A stretch of DNA of 64,000 nucleotides from Sinomicrobium pectinilyticum (GCF_003725735.1 NZ_RJTM01000026.1:34568-98567); one strand, 5' to 3'. Numbered from the stretch's first letter, positions 38,384 through 47,144 are shown. The notes: generated by a model from the letters alone, not told the origin. A program made the numbers and translations.

Positions 38384-40073
38384 CGGATGTTGCTTTTACA
38401 TTGTTCTTATGGGTACGCTCTTCTATAAAACCGGCAAGGGCTTCATAATGGCGGTACTTCTCTTTGTATAATTCCACTATTCCGGGCCTGGGCTCATATG
38501 TTTTTTCCATAGGACTTCCCATGGCTCGTACGGCTTCTTCCACATCGGGATAAACCCCGGCAGCGACCGCGGCGTAAATAGCCGCCCCCAGCGCCGGTGC
38601 CTGATCCGAAACCGCAATCCGTATGGGCCTGTTCAGCACATCGGCAAGTGTTTGCATGACAAAAGGCGCTTTTTTGGCCACACCGCCGATACCTACGACC
38701 GATTTTATCGCCACTCCTTCATCTTCGAAGCGATCCACGATTTTCTTTGCACCGAAACAGATGGCCTCTACAAGGGCACGGAAAATATGCGGCGCCCTGG
38801 TCCCCAGGCTTAAGCCGGTAATGGCACTTTTCAGGGCCTGGTCCGCGAAAGGAGTACGACGGCCGTTTATCCAGTCCAGGGCCAGCGGAACGCTTTCTTC
38901 CGCCGGTATTTTTTCGGCCTGTGCGGATAAGGCCGGAATGATTTTACTCTTCATTTCTTCTAGGAGTTGTTTCCTGGTTTCCGGTGAAATAAGTTCTGTT
39001 TCGGGTAACAGGTTCTGTAAAGGCCAGGAGATGATTTCCTTAAACCAGGCCAGCAGGTCCCCGAAAGCGGATTGTCCTGCTTCCAGCCCTACCCATCCGG
39101 GCACAACCGAACCGTCTACCTGCCCGCAAATTCCCTTCACGGCATTATCTCCGATAACCTCCTTAGGGGCTACCATAATATCGCAGGTAGATGTCCCCAT
39201 TACCCGTACCAGTGAAAAAGCTTCCGCCCCGGCCCCGACGGCACCTGCATGGGCATCAAAAGTCCCGACGGCCACAACGGTGTTTTCCGTAAGTCCCAGT
39301 TTTTCACTCCATTCTTTACTCAGGTTGCCGGCTACGACATCGGAAGTATAAGTATCCGTGTACAGGTTGTTCTTCACTTTCACGAGGTAAGGGTCCAGGC
39401 GGGAGAGAAAATCATCTTCCGGAAGGCCGCCCCAGCTTTCATGCCACATGGCTTTATGACCGGCGGCGCACCTGCTTCGTTTAAAGGATTCCGGATCTTT
39501 TTCGCCCGTAAGAATAAAGGTCATCTGGTCGCAATGTTCCATCCATGACCATGCTGCTTCCTTCACGGCACGGTCTTCTCTTGCTATGTGAAGGATTTTG
39601 GCCCAGAACCATTCGGAAGAGTATACGCCTCCTATATATTCGGTATAGTCAATCCCGCCCCAGTTCCTGGCCAGGTGATTTATTTCGGCAGCTTCTTTAA
39701 TCGAGGTATGATCTTTCCAGAGCACCATCATCGCATTCGGATTTTCTTCGAAACCAGGGGTCAGTGCAAGGGCCTTTCCCGTCTTGTCGACGGGAACCGG
39801 GGACGATCCGGTCGTATCAACGCATATGCCTACAATATTTTCGGGTTTTACGGCAGACCTTTTTACTATGGTCCTGATGGTAGCTTCCATACCTTCTATA
39901 TGGTCCAGGGGATGTTGCCGGAAACGGTTTTCAGGGGCATTGCAGTACTTCTCTTCTTTCCACCGACGGTACCAGCGCACTTCACTCTCCAGGGTCTCGC
40001 CGTTGGCGGTATCAACCAGTACGGCCCGTACCGAATCCGTGCCGAAATCCAGTCCTACTACATATTTACTCAT
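38376..40073 (-). CDS. araB: Ribulokinase
   Basis: FGGY-family kinase that phosphorylates L-ribulose with ATP. 565 residues, full length. The ATP-binding DFGTDSVRAVLVDTANG is at residue 9, DTTGSSPVPVDKTGKAL follows near 95, and the C-terminal nucleotide-binding domain has VVGIGGVAKKAPFVMQTLAD and QAPALGAAIYAAVAAGVYPD. The kinase acts after AraA and before AraD. Lies 48 bases downstream of the arabinofuranosidase gene and overlaps araD. Confidence 0.96.
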   Translation of the reverse strand: MSKYVVGLDFGTDSVRAVLVDTANGETLESEVRWYRRWKEEKYCNAPENRFRQHPLDHIEGMEATIRTIVKRSAVKPENIVGICVDTTGSSPVPVDKTGKALALTPGFEENPNAMMVLWKDHTSIKEAAEINHLARNWGGIDYTEYIGGVYSSEWFWAKILHIAREDRAVKEAAWSWMEHCDQMTFILTGEKDPESFKRSRCAAGHKAMWHESWGGLPEDDFLSRLDPYLVKVKNNLYTDTYTSDVVAGNLSKEWSEKLGLTENTVVAVGTFDAHAGAVGAGAEAFSLVRVMGTSTCDIMVAPKEVIGDNAVKGICGQVDGSVVPGWVGLEAGQSAFGDLLAWFKEIISWPLQNLLPETELISPETRKQLLEEMKSKIIPALSAQAEKIPAEESVPLALDWINGRRTPFADQALKSAITGLSLGTRAPHIFRALVEAICFGAKKIVDRFEDEGVAIKSVVGIGGVAKKAPFVMQTLADVLNRPIRIAVSDQAPALGAAIYAAVAAGVYPDVEEAVRAMGSPMEKTYEPRPGIVELYKEKYRHYEALAGFIEERTHKNNVKATSDV

Positions 40074-40121
40074 CTTATTATATACTTATTTTTAATACAT
40101 TAAAGCTTTAAGCGCAAACAA

Positions 40122-41666
40122 TTACTTTAATTCTAAAACCACAACGGAAAACGGAGGGAGTTTCACTTCCAGTTTCCCTTTTTTGCCTGAAAAATCCTTA
40201 AACGGCCTGGGGGTGACTTTTTCAGGATTATCAAAAGTATTATGGTCCTGTAATTTATCTGAGGTAAGTATGGTCCCGGCAGCCCCCTTTTTATTCACAC
40301 CTTCCATGTTCAGGGAGAGGGTGTGCGATTTGGAAGCGTCTATATTCACCAGGGAAACATGTACCGCCCCGTTCTTGTCTTTAGAAGCGGATACCGAGAG
40401 TGCCGGGAGGCTTTTCCCGTTATATGTGTAGTTTACATTCTCAAACTCAACCGGGAGCAATGTGGCATCCTGGTGCACGCTGTACATTTTCATTACGTGG
40501 TATGTAGGCGTAAGTATCATTTTCTCCTCATCGGTAAGTATTACGGCCTGGAGCACGTTCACGGTCTGTGCCAGGTTGGCCATTTTCACCCTTCTTGCGT
40601 GGTTGTTAAAAGTATTCAGTGTAGTTCCTGCTATCATAACATCACGCATGGTATTCTGCTGGTACAGGAAGCCCGGGTTTGTCCCCGGTTCTACTTCATA
40701 CCATCCTCCCCATTCGTCTACTACCAGGGCTATTTTGTTGTCCGGATCATACTTGTCCATTATATCACTGTGCCTGGAAACAAGTTCTTCTATTTCCAGT
40801 GCGCTTTCCATCGTTTCGAAATACTGCTTTTCGGAAAAGGCAGAAGCAGACCCCTTGGCACTCCAGTCTATCACGGCATAGTGGTGCAGTGCCATTCCTT
40901 CTATAAGACTGTGTTTGATATTCTTCATCAATACTTCCGTCCATTTATAATCATCACTGGAAGCGCCCGAAGCGACCCGGAATATTCCGGATTCGTTGGA
41001 CCATCCGCTAAGGAAGGTAGCGTATTTCCTGTAGACATCAGAATAATATTCCGGTGTCATGTTACCTCCGCATCCCCATGCTTCGTTCCCGATTCCCCAG
41101 TATTTTACATTCCACGGTTTTTCCCTTCCGTTCTCCTTTCTCAGGTCGGCCATCGGGCTTTTACCGTCGTGGTTGGTGTACTGCACCCAGTCTATGAGTT
41201 CCTGTACGGTACCACTTCCCACATTTCCGGACAGGTAGGGCTCCGTTTCCAGCAGTTCACACATATTCAAAAAGTCGTGGGTACCGAAGCTGTTATCTTC
41301 GGTCACCCCTCCCCACCAGCGGTTTACGATCGTAGGGCGGTCTTCTTTAGGGCCTATACCGTCTTTCCAGTGGTAGGTATCGGCAAAGCATCCCCCCGGC
41401 CATCGAAGGTTTGGTATATTCAGTTCCTTAAGGGCTTTGACAATATCATTCCTTACACCCGCCGTATTCGGAACGGTTTTGTTTTCCTCCCCAACATAAA
41501 ACCCATCGTAGATACATCGTCCCAGATGTTCCGCAAAATGACCGTATATATGTTTACTTATGGTATATTCTCCCTTATCGGCATGAACGGTGACCTCCTG
41601 CTGTGCTTCCGAACACAGGGCAGACAGGCCGAAAGCAATAGATAGAAAAATGGTATTGGTTTTCAT
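40122..41666 (-). CDS. Alpha-L-arabinofuranosidase, GH51, periplasmic
   Basis: 514 residues with a signal peptide (MKTNTIFLSIAFGLSALCSEAQ) and no lipobox, so periplasmic or secreted. GH51 landmarks: ISKHIYGHFAEHLGRCIYDG near residue 36, RWPGGCFADTYHWKDGIG, acid/base Glu in GIGNEAWGCGGNMTPEYY near 195, and nucleophile Glu in LVVDEWGGWYEVEPG near 315. The C-terminal beta-sandwich ends in LPPFSVVVLELK. It is the first gene of the ara unit and would release arabinose from short oligosaccharides in the periplasm. A long antisense reading frame inside it is a codon-bias shadow. Confidence 0.95.
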   Translation of the reverse strand: MKTNTIFLSIAFGLSALCSEAQQEVTVHADKGEYTISKHIYGHFAEHLGRCIYDGFYVGEENKTVPNTAGVRNDIVKALKELNIPNLRWPGGCFADTYHWKDGIGPKEDRPTIVNRWWGGVTEDNSFGTHDFLNMCELLETEPYLSGNVGSGTVQELIDWVQYTNHDGKSPMADLRKENGREKPWNVKYWGIGNEAWGCGGNMTPEYYSDVYRKYATFLSGWSNESGIFRVASGASSDDYKWTEVLMKNIKHSLIEGMALHHYAVIDWSAKGSASAFSEKQYFETMESALEIEELVSRHSDIMDKYDPDNKIALVVDEWGGWYEVEPGTNPGFLYQQNTMRDVMIAGTTLNTFNNHARRVKMANLAQTVNVLQAVILTDEEKMILTPTYHVMKMYSVHQDATLLPVEFENVNYTYNGKSLPALSVSASKDKNGAVHVSLVNIDASKSHTLSLNMEGVNKKGAAGTILTSDKLQDHNTFDNPEKVTPRPFKDFSGKKGKLEVKLPPFSVVVLELK

Positions 41667-41690
41667 AGATCAAAAGTTAAAAGTGTATGT

Positions 41691-41704
41691 TTTACATTTG
41701 TAAA
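41691..41704. promoter_or_regulatory. Short inverted repeat in the leader of the ara unit
   Basis: TTTACA and TGTAAA around a TT spacer, a perfect 6-bp inverted repeat 25 bases upstream of the ATG at 41666. It may be a second regulator site or a leader structure; evidence is limited to symmetry. Confidence 0.3.
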
Positions 41705-41777
41705 AATAATTAAAAAATATTAAAATGCTAATTATAATCCGAAAAAAAGTATACCGTCATTACAAACAACACAATTT

Positions 41778-41800
41778 ACAAAGATATTTTGCATCTTTGT
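41778..41800. promoter_or_regulatory. Candidate AraR operator (ACAAAGAT-N7-ATCTTTGT)
   Basis: A perfect 8-bp inverted repeat with a 7-nt spacer (23 bases in all) in the spacer between the divergent araR and the arabinofuranosidase/araBDA genes. Its left arm covers the -7 box of the ara promoter, so a dimer bound here would block RNA polymerase. Size and dyad symmetry fit a dimeric Nudix-winged-helix repressor such as AraR. That AraR binds this exact site is inference. Confidence 0.6.
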
Positions 41801-41811
41801 CACATGTCAAA
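41779..41811 (-). promoter_or_regulatory. Promoter of the arabinose unit (TTTG - 21 nt - TATCTTTG)
   Basis: On the minus strand a -33 TTTG (41811-41808) and a -7 TATCTTTG (41786-41779) are 21 nt apart, matching the Bacteroidota consensus. The leader to the ATG at 41666 is about 110 bases. Confidence 0.65.
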
Positions 41812-41967
41812 AATTCAAAATATTTCCGGATGTTTCTGGTTTTTCCTGAAATTAAATGTATATTTATCCGTTAATAAATAATATCTTACAAAAACTGTGC
41901 ACATAAACCTGTTTCTCCCCTCTTTGTATAGTGTTCTTAATTTTATCGAATCAACAAATCTTAACTA

Positions 41968-42657
41968 ATGGATTACAATTACAATCAAGAAGACAAGGCC
42001 CTCGTGGCTGTAGACTGTATTATCTTTGGCTTTGACGAAGAGGACCTCAAACTGCTCCTTATAAAAAGGGGGTTTGAACCGGAAAGGGGAAAATGGTCAT
42101 TAATGGGAGGGTTTTTAAAGAAAAACGAAGTTCTCGACGAAGCCGCAAACCGCGTACTCTATACGCTTACGGGCCTTAATGATGTGTATATGGAGCAGCT
42201 TTACGGTTTCAGTAAAGTAGACAGGGACCCTGTGGAAAGAACAATATCCGTTGCTTATTATGCCCTTATTAATATTAACGACCACAACCCCAAACTGCTG
42301 GATCAACATTCCGCGCAGTGGTTTTCCATATCCGAAGTACCGCAGCTTATCTTTGACCACAATGAAATGCTCGACAGGGCCCTGAAGAGACTGCGTCGCA
42401 GAACATCTACCAACCCGGTTGGTTTTGAACTGCTTCCCAAAAAGTTCACTATGCGGCAACTGCAGAAATTGTACGAAGTCATTCTCGGAGAGGAACTGGA
42501 CAAAAGGAATTTTCAGAAAAAGATCAAACAGATGGATGTTTTGGTCAAACTGAAAGAAAAGGATATGACCTCCTCTCGCAAAGGGTCTTTTCTCTATGAA
42601 TTTGACAAGGAAAAGTACCAGGAAAAAGTATCCGACGGCTTTACTTTCCGGGTCTGA
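41968..42657 (+). CDS. araR: Nudix-type transcriptional regulator, AraR-like
   Basis: 229 residues: a Nudix-fold N-terminal half and a C-terminal winged helix. The Nudix box is degenerate: GGFLKKNEVLDEAANRVLYT lacks the REUXEE glutamates needed for pyrophosphohydrolase activity, so the domain probably senses a sugar ligand. The C-terminal half, KFTMRQLQKLYEVILGEELD near 155 and NFQKKIKQMDVLVKLKEKDM, is the winged helix. Related Bacteroidota AraR proteins repress arabinose genes and are released by L-arabinose. Divergent from the ara unit, with a candidate operator in the shared spacer. The name rests on family and position, not on a test. Confidence 0.85.
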   Translation: MDYNYNQEDKALVAVDCIIFGFDEEDLKLLLIKRGFEPERGKWSLMGGFLKKNEVLDEAANRVLYTLTGLNDVYMEQLYGFSKVDRDPVERTISVAYYALININDHNPKLLDQHSAQWFSISEVPQLIFDHNEMLDRALKRLRRRTSTNPVGFELLPKKFTMRQLQKLYEVILGEELDKRNFQKKIKQMDVLVKLKEKDMTSSRKGSFLYEFDKEKYQEKVSDGFTFRV

Positions 42658-43061
42658 AACACTAATATAAGAACGGCAAATGTCCCGGGAAACAGCAAAA
42701 TGCACATACACTACTGTTTTTCAGTGAATTAAGTGCAGTGATTTTTTTTTCAAAAAAAACATGTCCTTATTTGGCAACTTATTTTTTTTGTACATTTTTG
42801 TACCCGATTAGGCTGAATAAGAATGAAACTTGTTTATGACCCCGGGTATGCGGCGATGAGGAAGTCGTTACCGTATACCGTTCCCAAGTGGAGCAACCGG
42901 GTTTTTAAGCTTACTTCCGGAATTACATCTAAACTTCACTCATATTCTGGGGCATCTGCCGTACATCATGCCCTGTTTTTACGTATTTGATCTTTTTGCT
43001 TTTATATTATATCTTGTTATCTACAAAACAACCCTTATTTTTATAATACAAAAGCAAAAGA
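42658..43061. other. Spacer before the polyamine operon, with a small inverted repeat
   Basis: 404 bases. It holds GTACA-TTTT-TGTAC at 42790-42803, which follows a TTTGGCAAC segment and could mark a regulatory site. A 55-codon frame (42823-42990, starting MKLVYDPGYAAMRKSLPYTV) has no family resemblance and no start signal that I trust. The promoter for the arginine decarboxylase gene should lie in the last 100 bases. Confidence 0.4.
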
Positions 43062-44462
43062 ATGAAAACGAAATACATAGATCTCATAGATCAAACCTAT
43101 TATTTTCCGCAGGAAGAATTCACTCTCGACGACGATACGCTGAAGTTTCATGATATTGACCTTATGGCACTGGTAAAGAAATACGGGGCTCCCCTTAAAT
43201 TTACCTATCTGCCGCAAATATCCAATAATATCCAAAAGGCCAAGAAATGGTTTGACAAGGCTATTGAGATCCATAACTATGCCGGCAAGTACCACTATTG
43301 TTACTGCACCAAAAGTTCCCATTTTGAACACGTGCTCACCGAGGCGCTGAAAAACGATATCCATATCGAAACGTCCTCTGCTTTTGACATTAACATTGTG
43401 AATAACCTTCTGAAACAGGGCAAACTTACCAAAGACCATTACGTATTATGCAACGGTTTCAAACGCGAACAATATGTACAGAACATTGCCGACCTTATCA
43501 ACGGCGGGCATAAGAAATGCATTCCCATTATCGATAATTACGAAGAAATAGACCTTCTTACCGAGGCCATAGACGGCAATTTCGATATCGGGATACGCAT
43601 AGCATCGGAGGAAGAGCCTAAATTTGAATTCTATACCAGTAGATTGGGTATAGGGTATAAAAACATCATACCGTTCTACAACAGGGCTATTGCCGGTAAT
43701 GAAAAAGCTACGCTGAAAATGCTGCACTTTTTTATCAACACCGGTATCCGTGATACGGCGTACTATTGGAACGAACTCCTTAAATGCCTTAAAGTATATA
43801 TACAACTGCGGAAAATCTGCCCTACCGTAGACAGCCTGAACATAGGCGGAGGTTTCCCTACCAAGAATTCCCTCGCCTTTAACTACGATTACCAGTATAT
43901 GATCGATGAGATCATCAACCAGATAAAGATTTCCTGCGAAGAGGCCGACGTGCCCGTACCGCATATCTTTACCGAATTCGGGAGTTTTACCGTGGGCGAA
44001 AGCGGAGGGGCCATTTACGAGGTGCTCTATCAGAAACAGCAGAACGACCGGGAAAAATGGAACATGATAAACTCTTCGTTTATCACTACCCTGCCCGACA
44101 CCTGGGCCATAAGCAAACGCTTTATCATGCTGGCCATAAACCGCTGGAATGACGAATACGAAAGGGTGCTGCTGGGCGGGCTTACTTGCGATAGTGACGA
44201 TTACTACAACAGTGAGCAGAACATGAACGCCATTTACCTGCCCAAGTACAGCAAGACAAAACCACTGTACATAGGCTTTTTCAATACCGGCGCATACCAG
44301 GAAACCATTGGGGGCTTCGGCGGACTGCAACACTGCCTTATCCCCACGCCAAAACACATATTAATAGACAGGGACCAGGACGGCAATATCACCACCGAAA
44401 TATTTGCCGAGCAACAGAGAGCAGAAGACTTACTTAAAATTTTGGGATATGATGAAAATTAG
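43062..44462 (+). CDS. speA: Arginine decarboxylase, fold type III
   Basis: PLP enzyme that makes agmatine from arginine, first step of this polyamine pathway. 466 residues of the alanine-racemase-like fold, shorter than the ~630-residue E. coli SpeA. The PLP Lys is in HYCYCTKSSHFEHVLTEAL near residue 85, the His/Gly phosphate-binding part in NIGGGFPTKN, TEFGSFTVGESGG holds a PLP-binding part, and the active-site Cys region is TCDSDDYYNSEQNM near 385. Preferring arginine over ornithine or diaminopimelate is inferred mainly from the next gene, an agmatinase. Confidence 0.85.
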   Translation: MKTKYIDLIDQTYYFPQEEFTLDDDTLKFHDIDLMALVKKYGAPLKFTYLPQISNNIQKAKKWFDKAIEIHNYAGKYHYCYCTKSSHFEHVLTEALKNDIHIETSSAFDINIVNNLLKQGKLTKDHYVLCNGFKREQYVQNIADLINGGHKKCIPIIDNYEEIDLLTEAIDGNFDIGIRIASEEEPKFEFYTSRLGIGYKNIIPFYNRAIAGNEKATLKMLHFFINTGIRDTAYYWNELLKCLKVYIQLRKICPTVDSLNIGGGFPTKNSLAFNYDYQYMIDEIINQIKISCEEADVPVPHIFTEFGSFTVGESGGAIYEVLYQKQQNDREKWNMINSSFITTLPDTWAISKRFIMLAINRWNDEYERVLLGGLTCDSDDYYNSEQNMNAIYLPKYSKTKPLYIGFFNTGAYQETIGGFGGLQHCLIPTPKHILIDRDQDGNITTEIFAEQQRAEDLLKILGYDEN

Positions 44463-44737
44463 AAAAGAAAGCTGACCGCTAAATAAACCGGGTGCCGGGA
44501 GACCATCATATCTTCCTTCCGCCGACAGGCAGACATCCGGGCCGCAAGAATGATTATATTTTTCCGGAGGATAGGCAACAGAAAACAGCAGATATAAAAA
44601 CAACGGTATGCCATTATCCTTCTCCGAACAACACTAACAGTAAAACAAAAGCAGATTACCGATGCCGGAAGACTGTCGGGATAAAAAACAAAACTCCCGT
44701 TTCCCGTCTGCCGCCATACAAGAAAAACACGAATACG

Positions 44738-45622
44738 ATGAACAAGAGAACATACGCCGGAATACCTGAAAAATACACTCGTATAGACGATGCCAGGGTA
44801 GTATTGATCCCTGTTCCTTATGATGGTACCAGCACCTGGCAAAAAGGAGCCGATAAAGGCCCGGAAGCATTTCTGGATGCCTCCGAGAATATGGAATTGT
44901 TTGATATAGAAACACGTACAGAACCTTATAAAAAAGGCGTATACCTGGCCCCGCCCATTACGGAGAACACTTCCCCGGAAAAAATGGTGGAAACCGTCTA
45001 CAGGACGACCAAAAGCTATATTAACCAGGATAAATTCGTTACCATTTTCGGAGGGGAACATTCCGTTTCCATCGGGACAATCCGCGCCTTTAACGAGTGT
45101 TTCGAAGATCTTACCGTGGTACAGATAGATGCTCATGCCGACCTTCGGCCGGAGTACGAAGGTTCTGCCTGCAATCACGCCTGTGCCGTATATGAAGCCA
45201 GCAGGAATACCAATCTCATACAGGTGGGCATACGAAGCATGGACATTGCGGAACTGGACCATATGGACGAAAACCAGGTTTATTTTGCACACGAGATCAT
45301 CAATGATGATGACTGGATGACCGATGCCGTACACCAGATGACGGAAAACGTGTTCATCACCATAGATCTCGATGCCTTTGACCCTTCCATCATGCCGTCA
45401 ACAGGTACACCGGAACCCGGTGGGCTGCTGTGGTACGAAGCACTGGAGTTCCTCCGCAAAATATTCAGGAAAAAGAATGTGGTAGGGTTTGATATCATGG
45501 AACTTTGTCCGGATGAAAATGAGAAATCCTCCGACTTCCTGGCGGCCAAACTGTATTATAAACTGCTGGCCTACAAATTCAAATACACCGGGAAGCAGGA
45601 CGATGATGAAGATGAGGATTAA
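44738..45622 (+). CDS. speB: Agmatinase (ureohydrolase family)
   Basis: Hydrolyses agmatine to putrescine and urea. 294 residues from the ATG at 44738 (MNKRTYAGIPEKYTRIDDAR); the frame is open 246 bases further upstream, but that part lacks family similarity. The two-manganese site is complete: GGEHSVSIGT (His), VQIDAHADLRPEYEG (Asp-x-His-x-Asp) and ITIDLDAFDPSIMPSTGTPE (Asp-x-Asp). The acidic tail (KQDDDEDED) is not part of the fold. Lies 275 bases after the decarboxylase gene. The arginase alternative is less likely given the preceding arginine decarboxylase. Confidence 0.9.
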   Translation: MNKRTYAGIPEKYTRIDDARVVLIPVPYDGTSTWQKGADKGPEAFLDASENMELFDIETRTEPYKKGVYLAPPITENTSPEKMVETVYRTTKSYINQDKFVTIFGGEHSVSIGTIRAFNECFEDLTVVQIDAHADLRPEYEGSACNHACAVYEASRNTNLIQVGIRSMDIAELDHMDENQVYFAHEIINDDDWMTDAVHQMTENVFITIDLDAFDPSIMPSTGTPEPGGLLWYEALEFLRKIFRKKNVVGFDIMELCPDENEKSSDFLAAKLYYKLLAYKFKYTGKQDDDEDED

Positions 45623-45764
45623 TTTAATTATTTTGTAAGAATATTTTTATATTTTTATTACATCCGGCAGGGATGCGCTACGGAACATCCCTCCGGAAAA
45701 ATAAAAGAGTATTCCCTCCCGCTCATCATGAGGAGGAAATCGGAAAATCATAAAAAGAAACACA

Positions 45765-46733
45765 ATGAAGGGAGCAATTTCAAATTTTATAGAAAAGTAT
45801 TACCTGCACTTCAACGCGGCTGCCCTGGTGGATGCTGCCAAAGCCTATGAGCAGCAGCTGGAGAACGGGGCCAAGATGATGGTTACCCTGGCCGGGGCCA
45901 TGAGTACGGCAGAACTGGGCAAGATCTTTGCCGAAATGATCCGCAAAGATAAAGTACAGATCATCTCCTGTACCGGGGCCAACCTGGAGGAAGACCTGAT
46001 GAACCTCGTGGCGCATTCCCATTACAAAAGGGTACCCAACTATCGCGACCTTACTCCCAAAGAGGAATGGGAGCTGCTCGAAAAGGGACTGAACAGGGTT
46101 ACCGATACCTGTATTCCCGAGGAAGAGGCCTTTCGCCGCCTGCAAAAACACATCTATAAGATATGGAAGGATGCCGATGATAAGGGAGAGCGTTATTTTC
46201 CCCATGAATACATGTACAAGCTCCTGCTTTCCGGCGCTTTGGAAGAATATTACGAAATAGACCTCAAAGATTCCTGGATGTATGCTGCCGCAGAGAAAAA
46301 CCTGCCTATAGTAGTTCCCGGATGGGAAGACAGCACCATGGGAAATATATTCGCTTCCTATGTTATTAAAGGCGAACTGAAAGCGTCTACCGTGAAAAGC
46401 GGTATCGAGTATATGGCCTTCCTGGCCGACTGGTACGGCAAAAATTCCGGTAAAGGTGTCGGGTTCTTCCAGATAGGCGGAGGTATTGCCGGCGATTTCC
46501 CCATATGTGTAGTGCCCATGCTCTACCAGGACATGGAAATGCACGACGTACCTTTCTGGAGCTATTTCTGCCAGATATCCGACTCCACCACCAGCTACGG
46601 TTCCTATTCCGGTGCGGTCCCCAACGAAAAGATTACCTGGGGTAAACTGGACATCGATACGCCCAAGTTCATTATAGAATCTGACGCCACAATAGTAGCC
46701 CCGCTTATTTTTGCATATTTGTTAGATATGTAA
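45765..46733 (+). CDS. Deoxyhypusine synthase-like protein, probable homospermidine-forming enzyme
   Basis: 322 residues of the deoxyhypusine synthase fold: MMVTLAGAMSTAELGKIFAE near 38, SCTGANLEEDLMN (NAD-binding part), GWEDSTMGNIFAS near 185, and SGAVPNEKITWGKLDIDTP at the C-terminus, matching the eukaryotic SGARPDEAVSWGKI. The region that carries the reactive Lys in eukaryotic DHS (GGGVVKHH) reads FFQIGGGIAGDFPICVVPML here and has no Lys. Bacteria lack eIF5A, so hypusine is not its product. Flavobacteriaceae commonly contain sym-homospermidine, and a DHS homologue makes it in cyanobacteria, so I infer putrescine-based homospermidine synthesis. The operon supplies putrescine. Confidence 0.82.
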   Translation: MKGAISNFIEKYYLHFNAAALVDAAKAYEQQLENGAKMMVTLAGAMSTAELGKIFAEMIRKDKVQIISCTGANLEEDLMNLVAHSHYKRVPNYRDLTPKEEWELLEKGLNRVTDTCIPEEEAFRRLQKHIYKIWKDADDKGERYFPHEYMYKLLLSGALEEYYEIDLKDSWMYAAAEKNLPIVVPGWEDSTMGNIFASYVIKGELKASTVKSGIEYMAFLADWYGKNSGKGVGFFQIGGGIAGDFPICVVPMLYQDMEMHDVPFWSYFCQISDSTTSYGSYSGAVPNEKITWGKLDIDTPKFIIESDATIVAPLIFAYLLDM

Positions 46734-46807
46734 AATGATAAAAAAAATAACTTGCATACAATATTCATTTTGATTTATTTTTAGGCCAGTATTAACAATT
46801 CCCCCAT

Positions 46808-47101
46808 ATGAAACGCGTAATAGTTGATTATAAGAAACTTACCAATGAAATCCTCACCTTACTGGTAGAAAAGTACCCTGACGGTTATGGTGATGACGAC
46901 ATTATAAGGTTTAAGAATGCCAATAACGAAACCGTGGAAGCACTGGAAGTGCGTACCGAAGATGCGGTTTACCTGGTAAAAGTAAGTACCAGGCTGGCAA
47001 ATACCATGGAGAACTTTGACGAGGACGAAGATGACTTCGACTCCGGGGATGTGAGCAGCTCCGTAGAGATCCCGGACGATCCGGAAGAGGATGAAGAATA
47101 G
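46808..47101 (+). CDS. Small acidic protein at the end of the polyamine operon
   Basis: 97 residues. MKRVIVDYKKLTNEILTLLV begins a folded N-terminal half (about 1-65, alpha/beta with EVRTEDAVYLVKVSTRLANT), and the last 30 residues are almost all Asp, Glu and Ser (DEDEDDFDSG...PEEDEE). No signal peptide. I have a memory of similar proteins as conserved unknowns in Flavobacteriia, sometimes loosely labelled; no function is assigned. The acidic tail could bind polyamines or a basic partner, which would fit the position 75 bases after the DHS-like gene, but this is inference. Followed by a strong terminator. Confidence 0.75.
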   Translation: MKRVIVDYKKLTNEILTLLVEKYPDGYGDDDIIRFKNANNETVEALEVRTEDAVYLVKVSTRLANTMENFDEDEDDFDSGDVSSSVEIPDDPEEDEE

Positions 47102-47113
47102 AGAACGCTATAT

Positions 47114-47144
47114 AAACTCCTGAAATACCATCAGGAGTTTTTTA
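47114..47144 (+). terminator. Terminator of the polyamine operon
   Basis: Perfect 10-bp stem AAACTCCTGA / TCAGGAGTTT, 7-nt loop, then TTTATT. It lies 13 bases after the stop of the small acidic protein gene. Confidence 0.9.

Noticed and set aside
40323..41645. Long open frame (440 codons) on the plus strand, antisense to the periplasmic GH51 gene
   Set aside because: The opposite strand encodes a full GH51 enzyme with both catalytic Glu motifs. The antisense product has no recognisable domain and is a codon-bias shadow.
42823..42990. 55-codon frame upstream of the arginine decarboxylase gene
   Set aside because: No known family, no clear promoter or ribosome binding context, composition not distinct from spacer. 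Kept only as a note in the spacer entry.
44459..45334. 291-codon frame antisense to the agmatinase gene
   Set aside because: Agmatinase has all metal motifs on the plus strand. The antisense frame is aromatic-rich without any family resemblance.
45765..46733. True deoxyhypusine synthase acting on eIF5A
   Set aside because: Bacteria lack eIF5A, and the lysine-bearing GGGVVKHH segment is absent.
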